Shown: piece by piece, positions 22,093-32,620 of the stretch
How the letters are laid out: every line of letters starts with the position of its first letter
How positions within the stretch are numbered: the first letter of the stretch is position 1
Origin: Pseudoips prasinana
Taxonomy: Eukaryota; Arthropoda; Insecta; Lepidoptera; Nolidae
DNA length: 64,000 nucleotides
Assembly: GCA_951640165.1 (NCBI GenBank)
Contig: OX621252.1
Coordinates: 30,401,934-30,465,933, forward strand
Direction: 5' to 3'
Notes under the pieces: generated by a model
What the model was told of the DNA's origin: nothing
Seen by the model: only the letters and a program-made list of their open reading frames with translations
The model's database searches: none
Made by a program: the position numbers and the translations under genes

Positions 22093-24485
22093 ATTATACA
22101 AATCTAGTGGACCAGATAACATATTGCCCATCTTCTTACAGGAGGGCATAGATATACTGGTACCGCCTATGGTAAAAATGTTCCGGGCAAGTTACGCCTG
22201 GGGCTATATCCCAGATCGTTGGACAAAGGCTAAAGTGCTTTTCATACCTAAGGCTGGCAAGAAGGATTATTCCCTGCCTAAGTCCTTCAGGTCAATCAGC
22301 CTGACCTCCTTCTTCCTGAAAACACTGGAGAAAATACTCGACAGGTACATAAGGGAGGAAGGACTAAAGTCACAGCCTATCCACAGTACTCAGCACGCAT
22401 ACTGTAGAGGCAGGTCTACGGAAACCGCCCTGCTGCAATTGACAGACAGGGTCGAAAGAGCACTGGAGGACAAACAGATAGCACTCTGTGCATTCTTGGA
22501 TATTGAAGGTGCCTTTGATAACACCCCGACAGGCACGTTGATCAATGGACTAACAAACAAGAACATTGATCAAACAACTGTCAAATGGGTAAAGGCAATG
22601 CTTTCAAACCGTAAAGCTCTGGTCTCGCTGCATGGAACTTCCTTGGAGGTTGCAACAACGAGAGGCTGTCCACAGGGAGGTGTACTATCCCCACTCCTGT
22701 GGACCTTAGCAATAGATGAGCTTTTATACAAGCTAGCAGAACAAAGAATCGACACCTTGGGATACGCTGATGACCTTGTAGTTATTATACGGGGATTCTG
22801 TCAAAGCTTGTTGTCGTCACTGATGCAGAACGCTCTTAACATTGTCAATCGATGGTGTAGAGCGAATAAGCTATCCGTAAATGCTAACAAAACAGTTATC
22901 GTACCGTTTACTCGAAAGAGGGCTCTAGACAAATTAGCCCCTTCAGTAATGAACGGCAGCGAGATACAGTTTTCCAATGAGGTTAAATATTTGGGAATAA
23001 TTTTTGACCAAAAGCTCACATGGAACCCACATATCAAGAAAACTATACAAAAGGCAAAAATTGCCTTAGGTATAGGGTGTCGCCTGGTAGGGAGAAGGTG
23101 GGGATCCCACCCCAAACTTCTCCTATGGTTGTACACTGCTATAGCAAGACTGACCATCGCGTACGGCTCCGTAGTTTGGTGGAGTAAAACCAGCCAAACG
23201 ACAGTAATAAACAGGCTCAATAGCCTGCAAAGATCTGCATGTATGGTAGTCACGGGAGCCATGTCCTCCACTCCTGGAGCGTCACTTGAGGCATTGCTGA
23301 ATCTGCCGCCTCTTTCACTGTTCATACAGTCTGAGGCGAAGGCCGGCATGCTGAGAGCAGCCGCACAGGGGACCGAGACGTGGCTCTCAAAGGCACTGAG
23401 GGCTTTATGTGACCAAGTGCAACAGGACCCCATACTAGGCATGAAACTAGACTTTTTGTCCCCACAATATAATAGCACCAAGAATTATTGTGTGGAGATA
23501 CCTTCCAGGGACGACTGGACTAACAACAAAGTATCCTGGAAGAAGGGGAGCCTAATTTGGTACACCGATGGCTCCAAAATGGGAAATGACGTAGGCTGTG
23601 GAGGTTTTGGGGAACGACCCAGATTCAAAGCCAGTAAAAATCTGGGTAAATACGCCTCAATTTTCCAGGCAGAGGTTTATGCCATCATTGTATGTGCAGA
23701 AGCCAACCTGCAAAAAGACTATGTCAATCATACAATCTACATCCATTCAGACAGTCAAGTGGTCCTCCTAGCCTTGAATTCTGACACTATAACGTCAGGG
23801 CTGGTTATGAACTGCATTGACAGTCTCAATACCCTGTGCCTTAGGAACAAGGTGATACTTCGATGGGTACCGGGTCATGCGGGTATCGAGGGCAACGAAA
23901 GTGCCGACGAACTTGCACGGGCTGGAGCTAAACTGGTCCAATACGGCCCTGAGCCGATATGCGGAATACCAAAAAGCACAGTCCAACTCACCCTAAGGAA
24001 CCATTGCAAACAAGAAGCTGTTAAACGCTGGCACAAACTTCCAGGTTTAACCCACTCCAAAAAAGCTATCAAGGGCTACGACCGCAAAACTGCGAACGAA
24101 GTCCTCGCGCTTAATAGGAGGAACTTATGCATCATAACTAGGATGCTAACGGGACATTGCCGTCTCAGGAAACACCTATCCACGGTGGGCATCGGAGACT
24201 GTAGAGTGTGCAGATTCTGCAATAACGCAGACGAAACACCTCTACACCTGCTCTGCCACTGTGAGCCACTGATGCATAAACGTAACACCGTCCTGGGCCA
24301 ACACTTCTTGCACCAGGACGATGTTATCGACACTCCTGCCAAAAAGATTCTGCAATTTATCTATGTTGCAGGGTTAGACAGGGAAGTTTAGTTGGAGCGG
24401 CGAGCACAATAGTTCATCACTGGACGCAGTGTTACCAGGACCTCCGGAGACTGGAAATAGCCGCAACCAGAAGAATAAGAATAAG
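22093..24485 (+). mobile_element. 5'-truncated RT/RNase H LINE with 11-bp TSD
   Basis: AAGGCTAATTC at 22082-22092 and 24486-24496 flanks a 2393-bp insertion. The 3' end is (AAGAAT)n-like (AGAAGAATAAGAATAAG). The insertion falls inside one unit of the tandem array. A second, shorter copy is at 41977-42772. An intact reading frame and perfect TSD point to a young insertion. Confidence 0.85.
22095..24391 (+). CDS. LINE ORF2 fragment: reverse transcriptase, RNase H, zinc motif
   Basis: About 765 codons are open with no stop. The true start is lost by 5' truncation; the first Met in the frame is not the native one. Numbering from 22124: RT motifs FLDIEGAFDN (about 125), GCPQGGVLSPLLW (181) and GYADDLV (catalytic YADD 214-217). 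RNase H follows with YTDGSK (D482), AEVYA (E517), HSDSQ (D543) and WVPGHAGIEGNESADELA (D595). A Cys/His cluster CRVCRFC...HLLCHC is at 693-713. RT with a C-terminal RNase H fits LOA/I-like clades rather than Jockey. The frame ends AGLDREV. The endonuclease and ORF1 are missing, so it cannot move alone. Confidence 0.85.
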
Positions 24486-24496
24486 AAGGCTAATTC

Positions 24497-24660
24497 GCAT
24501 AAAATTAAAGAATCTTGATTAGATTACGACCAAATATACAAACACCATAACAATATGATTTCTGAACCGTGATGCGATTACGGTCACTTACTCACATAAT
24601 ATAAATTTTATTTTACGTGAATAATGCATCTGAGCATTCATTTTTAGCAAATTAGGGTAT
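24497..24660. repeat. Tandem-array continuation
   Basis: AGATTACGACCAAATATAC and GAACCGTGATGCGATTACGG repeat the 20.9-22.1 kb unit. This confirms that the LINE interrupted the array. Confidence 0.8.
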
Positions 24661-24689
24661 ACGCTCCATTGTCGCCGAATTACACGAAC

Positions 24690-25310
24690 TTGAAAAGATT
24701 ACACATACTTGATAATATTGTCGATCCTACCGCTGATATTGCTACCCCGACCAAATAATCTAATAAAGATGAACTTTCAGCACCTGAGCTTTGGCCGCAG
24801 GCCTTTTGGAATGCCTTAAGTGTATCAAAAATTAAAGTTGACATTTTTGAACCTAAGATAAGAGACGTTGTTTCAAATACTAGAAATAACGATTCCAATA
24901 TTTAAAGTCTTCTTGTAAACGAGGCCTCAATCGCATCTAATTCTTTTATCACAATTAGAAGGAGATATGCCCAGGGAAAACCCTGATAGCATACATAGAA
25001 CTAATAGGACCGTCTAGAGGCACGTCTAACGCCAAAAGGTTAATTCTGACCACTAAAAAATTATACCACAACGCAACCGCGTCCACAATCAGCCGCGGTA
25101 TCCAGCAAGTATTGCAAGAAAGCGGATACTGACGCAAGCGTATACTCTGCGCATAGCGCTCGCGACGCAGAGACGTCCGTCGATGCGTTTCCATTGAATT
25201 GATTAGGAAGGCAGCAGGATGATCATGAAATTTCCACGTATTTAGTAAATTTTCTGACAGATAGAATAATGATACTGTATTTAAAATGGCCAGTTTATTA
25301 TGATTAAGTA
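24690..25310 (+). pseudogene. Tyrosine recombinase remnant (DIRS/Crypton-like)
   Basis: Three shifted plus frames align in order. EICPGKTLIAYIELIGPS through LILTTKKLYHNATASTISRG to VLQESG spans about 24961-25128. DASVYSAHSARDAETSV lies near 25131-25175, with H and R of the H-x-x-R motif retained. IRKAAG...FHVFSKFSDR lies near 25200-25265, where the F-x-K-F-Y-x-R block has Ser in place of the catalytic Tyr. The pattern SAHS.R...TS followed by IRK.AGW..F.KF matches recombinases of DIRS-type retrotransposons or Cryptons. It is dead: two frameshifts, stops and a lost nucleophile. No RT is attached here. Confidence 0.6.
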
Positions 25311-25463
25311 TAGTTAAAAATGATTAAGTTAATAATATAAAGCAAATTATTACATGTATCAATTCGTTTATAGGTATTGGTTCAATACTCTTACTAACGA
25401 TTTCCCTAAAGCTCTAAACATCTACTGTGTAATATGAAAATCTCGAGGATGCAGCGACGAAAT
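25311..25463. other. Flank carrying a partial TIR block
   Basis: 25432-25463 repeats the terminal block of 2329-2380 in reverse (GTGTAATATGAAAATCTCGA then GGATGCAGCGACGAAATATA) and abuts the next element. The rest is AT-rich. Confidence 0.55.
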
Positions 25464-25851
25464 ATAATTGAAGGTTAAACAAACTTACCTTAAGTGAAGT
25501 TTGACCATAATTATATGAGTCGCTGCATCCGAAGAGATTTTCGATCCCTCCCTCCCTTAAAGTATTCTTGTGAATACTTTCTTCCCGTTATTTGCTTTTA
25601 ATGCTTTGCCTTTAGTGAAATCTTAAGTAGATGCTGAGGTACTCTGAAAAGAATGAGATGACATCCAGGTGGCGGCGGCAACATGGCGTTGACATTTTGT
25701 CTTTTTTAATGTTGCAAGCTCTAAAAAGTGTTCGATGTCCAGCACATTGAAGAGTGTACTACTGTGTAATATGAAAATCTCTTAGGATGCAGCGACTCAT
25801 ATAATTATGGTCAAACTTCACTTAAGGTAAGTTTGTTTAACCTTCAATTAT
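25464..25851. mobile_element. 388-bp TIR/foldback element
   Basis: Arms 25464-25541 and 25774-25851 (about 78 bp) are inverted copies starting ATAATTGAAGGTTAAACAAA. Between them is a GC-richer block (CATCCAGGTGGCGGCGGC..ACATGGCGTTGACA) also found at 10512-10590, and the terminal block found at 2329-2411. It ends exactly where the RT frame at 25852 begins. No coding. Confidence 0.8.
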
Positions 25852-27400
25852 TACGCACTAACTCGCAAAGCGGCTAGTCCCACTGTTTCTGGCAGGACGG
25901 GTTCGTGGGTAGGTCTGAATTTGAGCAGGTCATTTTCCAAACGTTTATGGCATCAGTCAAACACCTTACCTCTGAACTAATCTGAATAGGTGAAAGAATT
26001 TTACCGATTAGTTCCTTGGTAGAGTGGACCGAGGACAGAAACGCTGGTAAGCTAACGTTAGTAATTTTGCGGAAACCAAGGCCACCCATGCGCACAGGAA
26101 GAGTAGCTTGCGCCCAGGCACGGTCATCTAGGTCTAAATTTAAAATTGAGCATAGGGTGTCACGTAAAATTTGGTCAACTTTTCCAAGGAGGGCCGAATG
26201 TTTCCATAATTGACAAGAACGTATGACGTATGTAAATTTGGGAACAAAACAGCAGTACCGAATCAATGTGTATGATGAATGTGAGTTTAGTTTAGAAAAT
26301 CGTTCTGAAATATCAATAAAATTTTGAATTTTTTCGTCTATGAAAGGTAAGAACCCCTCTTCCAGGATGGGAGACCCGAGGAGGCGTAACGAGTTTTTAT
26401 TTAGGATTTTGATATCTGGGGCTATAGAATTAAATTTAGAAGTTATAGTGTTTTTATTGACTTCGTTTGTTATAAAAAGTTCGCATTTGGATGGGTTAAG
26501 ATCGAGGCCAATTGATTTTAATGATTCTTTTAGGAAAATTAGGTCATTCAGGACAGTTACAGCATTACCTCCTAGGGTCCCATCATCTAAATACCATGCG
26601 TTAAATTTTGAATTTAGCTGCCGAATTATTGGGTGTATGGCAAGACTAAAAATGACCGGTCCAAGAGGGTCACCTTGTTGGCATCCGACGGCTGAATCTA
26701 AAGTGTGTCCTTTGTATAATAATTTTGTGGGATAACGGTAACATTGCCAAATAAAATGATAAATTTCAGGGGTTTTTTTTTGCACCTCGGCCAACAAGGT
26801 ATCCCTATTTACAGAGTTAAAGGCGTTCTTCAGGTCAACCTTAAGGATGACCTCACCTTTACCCACACATAAATAAGTGGAAAGTGCGTGTATGGCAGCC
26901 TCACAGCCCCCCTTGGAGCCAAATCCGTGCTGAAGGGGCTGGAAAACGGATGAAAGCTTTCCATGTACGTGTTTGCAACATAATTTGGCTGCCATACGAG
27001 GGAAAACGCATCCAACAGCATTGGGGCGGATGCCACCATCGCGTTTGTAAAGGGCACAGAGGTTCGCTCCGTACAAAACATCAATTATGGATCCGCAAAC
27101 ATTGCCGCTAAGCATTAAGTTAATCAGGGCCGTAAGTTCCTGCAAAAGTGACTCGCCAGCGACCCCCATGGATGGATTAATCAGGTCTTGGAGATGCTGA
27201 GGGGTCAAACCATCAAGGCCGCCCGTGGAACCACTCCGGAAGGAAGATACGGCCACTGACACTTCCCGGGCAGTTACAGATAAAGCTGTTTCACAAACGG
27301 GTGGTGCTGGAAAGTTGAGGTCATCTGCTGGCACCGGATGCTTGCACTGCAGCGCTCCAAGTGTGTCCGGCGTGCAAGGGGCCACTACATCACTGCTAAA
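25852..27400 (-). pseudogene. Non-LTR retrotransposon RT half (YLDD type)
   Basis: The frame is open from about 27400 to a stop at 25874. Codons for the expected continuation (PLCELVRNN) follow that stop to 25852, so a single TAG interrupts it. Numbering from 27385: STGGLDGLTPQHL (53-65), LYKRDGGIRPNAVG (112-125), HGFGSKGGCEAAIH (153-166), LKVDLKNAFNSV (first catalytic Asp, about 184), GCQQGDPLGPVIF (234-246) and FNAWYLDDGTLGG (YLDD 265-268). A conserved thumb follows, then RMGGLGFRKI. YLDD replaces the usual YADD of LINEs. The nuclease/zinc half lies at 1564-2328 on the same strand. The 5' end is truncated near 27400. Confidence 0.8.
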
Positions 27401-28735
27401 AAGCTTCTTTTATTAATCTTCTTCTAATCATCCTGTCCAAATGCCCAAACCTTCTCGGCATATCTTTTTCAATCTTTGTGACTACATTGTCTTTCAAACC
27501 CCTACGGTCTCAATACGTAAGTATTTCGTATACTGACTTAAAGGAATTCACTTTTTATTAAAATAATTATACGTTTTCGTAGCTTTTGACAGGTTCTTCT
27601 CTTCGACTCAAATCATTTTACAACGATGTGCTTGGAAATGAGGGCAATGAATAAATATTAGGCTTTATTTAATTTTTCAAAGACAATCTTTTTAAGAATT
27701 TATATTAAAAGTAGAATGAAAAATGCTTGAAATATTTCATGAATAGTTTACATACTTTAAATGTTTTTAAATATTTACATAAACTCGACTGTTTATCGTT
27801 ATCAATTCTTACAATCCCTTGATCCGATCCTATTATTAAATAATCTCAGAAGCATACATTTAAAAAAAATCCTGGGCCGGGTTTCGTATCATCGTAGAAG
27901 ATGGTCAAAACACATGCAAAAAATTCACGTTCCTTTTACGGAACCCCTCTTTATTTTTTACATTATTTGGTTTTCATTATTTGTAGTTATAGCGGCAATA
28001 TACGATTGTTTCAGTTCATGATTCATTCATTCAGTTGCTGGTACCGCTTATCGTTCAAAGTTTAACAATTTGGCTGATTAAATGCTAACCCGTGGAAAAC
28101 GCCTGTCGCATGGTTACCTCATTGATTTCATTTACTGACATGGCTAAAAGAGATGTTTAGTCCTCTAATTAAACATGGCTTAGTTAAAGTTTTTTTAATG
28201 ATCAGCCTAGATTAATTTTGGCGACTTACTAACGGCCTATCTCTCCATCTAACAGACTAATTTAAGCATTCGTCAATAACATAAGACGTAATGTCGTCCT
28301 GACGGGTTACCGCCTATTTCACCGGTTACCGTGATTGTGATAGGCTTTCAAATAGATAAAGGATACAATTATAAATGACTAAATCATTCGTTCAATCGGA
28401 TTCAACAGTATAAGTAATCGATTCTGGACGATTTATGACGTCACATGTGCTCATGGAAGCCGATTAAACGTCTTAATAAAGATCAGCCATCTACGCAGGA
28501 CATATAGTGCACAAGTGTGTGCACAAACAGAGGCACTTTCTATTCCTTCATTCTCATGATCTGATGGTACGACTAGCGACTCGACCAGAAAAAGATTAGG
28601 TCCAGGATCGGCAGCTTATCGTACCCTCCGCAGCACTGATGTGTAATATCAACAAATCCCAGACTTCATGCTGACACTGAGAAATTTACTTTACAGAAAA
28701 TTGCAAGATCTCTATTTGGCTAACTGGATATTACT
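27401..28735. other. AT-rich DNA with scattered repeats
   Basis: 27840-27950 resembles a diverged piece of the GGTTCCGTA-type dispersed repeat (39425-39705). 28380-28480 resembles the inverted-repeat unit at 39983-40192. 28490-28620 is the CACAAGTGTGTGC...GGCACTTTCTATTCC repeat also at 57560-57725 and reversed at 41090-41250. No gene recognised. Confidence 0.45.
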
Positions 28736-28999
28736 GTGCCCTCCATAGTCATATACCAAGTTGCTGTGTATGTAAAAGCGAATATAGAACTATATACCAA
28801 ACGGAGCGCTGTCCATTCGTACACACGGAATGACCACAAATTGGCAGCAGTTCCGAGGACTCTTACAAAATTGTCAAAGACAACTCATGTTATGGGTTAC
28901 ACAGTTTATAACGAACTCCCGGTGAGCATATCCAGTACCCCTTCATTACCGAGTTTTACAGTTCGATTGAAGAGGTGGCTTATCGAGCAATCGTTTTAA
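28736..28999 (+). pseudogene. LINE RT C-terminal fragment
   Basis: The 87-codon frame reads YQVAVYVKANIELYTKRSAV and ends YNELPVSISSTPSLPSFTVR, then LKRWLIEQSF. This is the terminal region of a Jockey/CR1-type RT, like the scrap at 9432-9530. RT motifs upstream are lost. Confidence 0.65.
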
Positions 29000-29074
29000 T
29001 CGGATGACGATTTTTTTTTTAATTTAAGTAGATTGTTGTAGGAATATTTTTTCTTTAACATTGCATACTATTAT

Positions 29075-29255
29075 AATACCGGGAGACGCAGCGTGGGCAG
29101 GCCCCCTACAAGATGGACCGATGATCTTGTGCGGGTCGCTGGAAATCGCTGGATGCGGATAGCGCAAGACCGGCAATTGTGGAGATCTTTGGGGGAGGCT
29201 TTTGACCAGCAGTGGACGTCTTTCGGCTGATATGATGATGATAGTATTGAAAAAC
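29075..29255 (+). pseudogene. RTE LINE C-terminus and TGATGA tail
   Basis: The plus frame reads RRSVGRPPTRWTDDLVRVAG, then NRWMRIAQDRQLWRSLGEAF and DQQWTSFG, then stop, followed by ATGATGATGAT. This is the characteristic end of lepidopteran RTE ORF2. Other copies: 30388-30487 (-), 39135-39215 (-), 45400-45530 (-), 51005-51150 (+) and 51760-52230 (-). Confidence 0.75.
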
Positions 29256-29282
29256 TATGACATGTATACATATTACTAATAA

Positions 29283-29375
29283 ATGACTATTTGACTATTT
29301 GGCCTTACCCGGGATTTGAACCCAGGACCTCATTATCTGCGGTTGAACTCGCTACCACTAGACCAATAAGCAGTT
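29283..29375 (-). mobile_element. tRNA-like SINE head
   Basis: GGGATTTGAACCCAGGACCT is a reversed B box followed by CATTATCTGCGGTTGAAC.CGCTACC. The same sequence is at 57797-57870. No tRNA-quality cloverleaf. Confidence 0.5.
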
Positions 29376-29565
29376 AAACCCACACAGAACAGTAGCCCAA
29401 CTACACAAGACGGGATGACGTCTTAAACTGGAGTGGGCAATAAAATCTCCCATAAAAGACTAACATAATCTTTATATCTGCTGCTGAGTTCGGGATATCC
29501 AATGGAATATCGTATAAAAACGCTGTTACGTGGTAACTTACCGAATAGAGGTGTGTTATTTATAA

Positions 29566-29705
29566 CTGGCTGTGCCCCGCAGTTTTACCCGTGTTAAACT
29601 TTATAAGTTATAGCCTATGTGTTAATCCAGGGTGTCAGTCTACTCCATACCAAATTTAATAAAATCGCTCCAGCCGTTTAGACTCTCGCCTTTATAATAT
29701 TAGGG
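29566..29705 (-). mobile_element. Short Helitron (degraded ends)
   Basis: Reversed, it starts near CCTAATATTATAAAGGCGAG and ends GGGGCACAGCCAG, the Helitron 3' end with CTAG mutated to CCAG. It resembles 53246-53420. Confidence 0.5.
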
Positions 29706-30011
29706 TGATGACAATGGATTCAATTTCCACTAATTTTTCTACTATCAAGTTAGCAAATAGTATGTTACCAGCCCAGGCATACTTCACGAGGGTCTTATTT
29801 GCATCACGGATTAATAATGTATGGCCAAAAAGCTTATGCCAAAATTTTCACCTTAGAAATTACAATCACGAATCTGGTGCCTAGTTTTTTTTTTATTATC
29901 AACATTGTCCGCATTAGGGATTCTATTCCTTACCGGGGTACTTTACAACCATATAATAGACGGACACAAATGACATCCAGACTGAGAACAACTTTTTATG
30001 GGTTACACAAA
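29706..30011. other. AT-rich DNA, no gene
   Basis: 29930-29990 echoes the SINE tail (TCTATTCCTTACCGGGGTAC). Nothing else recognised. Confidence 0.35.
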
Positions 30012-30335
30012 TAGTTGTTTTTTTTTTATACAAGAGGGTGACAAACGAGCAAGTGGGTCACCTGATGACCTGACCTGACCAAGCGAGTGTTGCTGACCCT
30101 TCCCCCACCCCGATGAGCTCTGGCAACCTTACTCACACACAGAAACACAACACTAATTTATTAATATTATTCTGAAGGAATGCCTTCTGTAAGGTGGAGG
30201 TACTTCCCCAGTCGGGCTGCTCTTTGAGCGAATCAACGCTGTGCCCTGCCTCTCTTTATAAGTCTCGAACTCGGGACACGAAGCGGTGAGGCGACTGTCT
30301 TAGCCGCTGCGCCACACGTGCAGTCTTGAAAAAAA
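30012..30335 (-). mobile_element. tRNA-headed SINE with a different body
   Basis: Reversed, the head GACTGCACGTGTGGCGCAGC...GAGTTCGAG matches the SINE at 9533. The body then reads through GGGGAAGTACCTCC... to a tail GCTCGTTTGTCACCCTC and a poly(A). The body is related to 58130-58400. Head and body are evidently exchanged between families. Confidence 0.65.
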
Positions 30336-30387
30336 AACAATAAAGAACCAATTTTGCTGTTGCCCGCGTCGTTGTCACTGGTGTGGG

Positions 30388-30487
30388 AAACTGGCTAGGT
30401 GCTCTTCATCATATCAGCCGAAAGACGTCCACTGCTGGACAAAGGTCTCACCCAAAGATCTCCACAATTGCCGGTCTTGCGCTATCC
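30388..30487 (-). repeat. RTE 3' end
   Basis: TTCATCATATCAGCCGAAAG, then ACGTCCACTGCTGGACAAAG...CCGGTCTTGCGCTATCCGCA is the reverse of the RTE C-terminus and tail at 29075-29255. Confidence 0.7.
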
Positions 30488-30765
30488 GCATATTGCTCTT
30501 AGTGTGCAATAAATATGGTTTGGGAGCCTTAGCCGAGGTTTGGAGTGTGGCTTAATAGCAAAGAATATCACCTCCCAATTTAATCCCCTGGAGGCGTAGA
30601 AGTCGACCCGAGGGAATATCTCCCAGAGAACAGGCAGAAGCTCTCTGTGTACTATGACCATCATATTGCGATCGCCAACCGGTCTACCAAGCGTGGCGAT
30701 TATGGCATATCCCCAAGATGATTCTTGGAGAGGCTTTTGTCCAGCAGTAGACTTTTTACAGCTGT
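30488..30765 (+). repeat. SINE of the 17.45-kb type, diverged
   Basis: AAGAATATCACCTCCCAATT...GGCGTAGAAGTCGACCCGAG...TACCAAGCGTGGCGATTATG is the complement of the 17450-17695 unit. It ends at TTGTCCAGCAGTAGAC. Confidence 0.65.
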
Positions 30766-30814
30766 TGTGACACCCCTGTGACTTGGAGAGCACGTAAAGC
30801 TGTCGGTCCTTTAC

Positions 30815-31078
30815 CTGATCCGTAGCCTAGTTGGTAGTGCTCCTGCCTAAGAAGCTGGTGGTCCTGGGTTCGAATCCCGGTAAGTGCAAATATTTGTGTG
30901 ATGAGCACGAATATTTGTTTCTGAGTCATGGATGTTTTCTATGTATATACGTATTTATCTATCTATATAAGTATGTATATCGTCGCCTGGTACCCATAGT
31001 ACAAGCTTTGCTTAGTTTGGGGCTAGGATGATCTGTGTGACATTGTCCCCAGATATTATTATTATATTATTATTATTA
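30815..31078 (+). mobile_element. tRNA-headed SINE, near full length
   Basis: Head GATCCGTAGCCTAGTTGGTA...GGTTCGAATCCCGG with A and B boxes; body AATATTTGTGTGATGAGCAC...TACAAGCTTTGCTTAGTTTG; (ATT)n tail at 31055-31078. The reverse copy at 48155-48420 is the closest relative. Confidence 0.8.
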
Positions 31079-31084
31079 TCATGA

Positions 31085-31265
31085 GAGTGGAATAGAAAGC
31101 GTCTCTTTATGTACTATGACCATCATACTGAGATCGCAAAGCCGTCTACCAAGCGTGGCGATTATGGCATTACCCTCCAAATGATGGACACAACTCTATT
31201 TTTGAAATCTTTTGTGGAGGCCGTTGTCCAGCTTTGGACCTTATTCGGTTGACATGGTGAGCCTC
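31085..31265 (+). repeat. Diverged SINE fragment (17.45-kb family)
   Basis: GTACTATGACCATCATACTG...TACCAAGCGTGGCGATTATG and a final GTCCAGC.TTGGACCT..TTCGG are shared with 30488-30765 and 45640-45830. Confidence 0.55.
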
Positions 31266-32499
31266 AGAACTACTCTTAAAGATAAACAGCTGCATCTACG
31301 AGATTTGCTTCCAAGTTAATTGAATTTTCTTATTTCCTTAATTGGTACTAATTTAGGGATGAGGTTAACTAAACGCTCTTGTTAACGACCTGTTAATTAA
31401 CCAGTGTTTTATTTTTGCACTGAATGTTAATGGACGGATTGAAGAACTGGTAATTAGAAGATTGCACGAGTACCACAATGGTGGAACAATAAATGGACAA
31501 TGTTTTTCATATGAAAAGAAAAAGAAAAGAAATTGCAGGTTATAAGCGTCTTATTTGAATATTAAGTTTTCAATATCTTATTACAATATATCTAGTATCT
31601 ATCTTTTTTAATTTATCTAATTTGAATAACTTAATTATTTCAATAGGTATAAATCTCCTATTAATAAAAAAAAACGATTGAATAGAAATTTTATCTAAAT
31701 CTTTAAACAGTTTATAAATGATAAAGTTATCCGCAATTTGACTTTAAATATTTTTTTTGTCTTTATAACATTTTGTGCTAGATCTAAACCGGCTGGGTGA
31801 TTAAATTAATGATTTCCCATTTTTGAGAAGGATTATATTTTAAAGAAGGTCCAAAGGGACTTAAAATGAGGTCGGACGGGTACTTTTGCGATATAGGGTC
31901 TAATCTTGTAGGTCCAACGGGTACGCAGCCGAAACGATCGGAACGGGGCATGTACAGGACCGACGGCTTTACGTGCTCTCTGAGGCACGGAGGTATAAAA
32001 CCTCTAATTACAAAATCTCCTTTTTGTGGAAGATAATCCCTTTATGTACCGACCCGGCTTTTTTTAATTTTTTTTCATTTATTTAGTTATTTAAATAATT
32101 AGTAACTTAGGTCTAATACATTTTTAAACTCATTTTTGAACCCAGGATTTCGCTAACTCCAATTTAACACGATTGTGCAGGCGTCGTCTTTTCCAAAAAT
32201 TATTATACTTACGTTAAGTATATACTTAAGTTAATGAACCGTAACATACATTTTAAACGCACTATTATTATGGTGTCTGGCCGTAGACGATCGCATCTTG
32301 TGACAAATCACTTTGTGGCTCTCAAATTTACATTACAATATAAATTGTTTCGGTAAAAATACTCGTAAGGTAGTTGTACCAAAAACTTAAAACATTTAAA
32401 CTAATATGATACGGAAAAAATATATTATTTTTGTATGTTTGTTTGGAATGGAGAAACTCAAAAACTACTTGATTGACTTAAAAAAAAATTCTAGCCTAA
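31266..32499. other. AT-rich DNA, no gene
   Basis: Only a short GACCGACGGCTTTACGTGCT fragment (31960-31985), shared with 57660-57710, was recognised. Confidence 0.4.
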
Positions 32500-32620
32500 T
32501 TATCAGCAAGTAATATACCGGGTTATTAATGATTGTAAGTGATCACCGCCACCCACGGATACTCGCAACACCAGAGAAGCTGCAAGTGGGTTGCCGGCCT
32601 TTAAGAAAGGAATAAATTAT
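32500..32620 (+). repeat. Dispersed repeat (GTAAGTGATCACCGCC family)
   Basis: TGTAAGTGATCACCGCCACC...GCAACACCAGAG...GTTGCCGGCCTTTAAGAAAG matches the block at 58150-58215. It is a common lepidopteran retroelement 3' sequence. Confidence 0.6.

Noticed and set aside
22801..23481. 226-codon minus-strand frame opposite the LINE
   Set aside because: Shadow of the RT/RNase H coding frame; no motifs of its own.
29563..29705. Intact Helitron
   Set aside because: The terminal CTAG is CCAG and the 5' TC is unclear, so it is listed only as a degraded copy.
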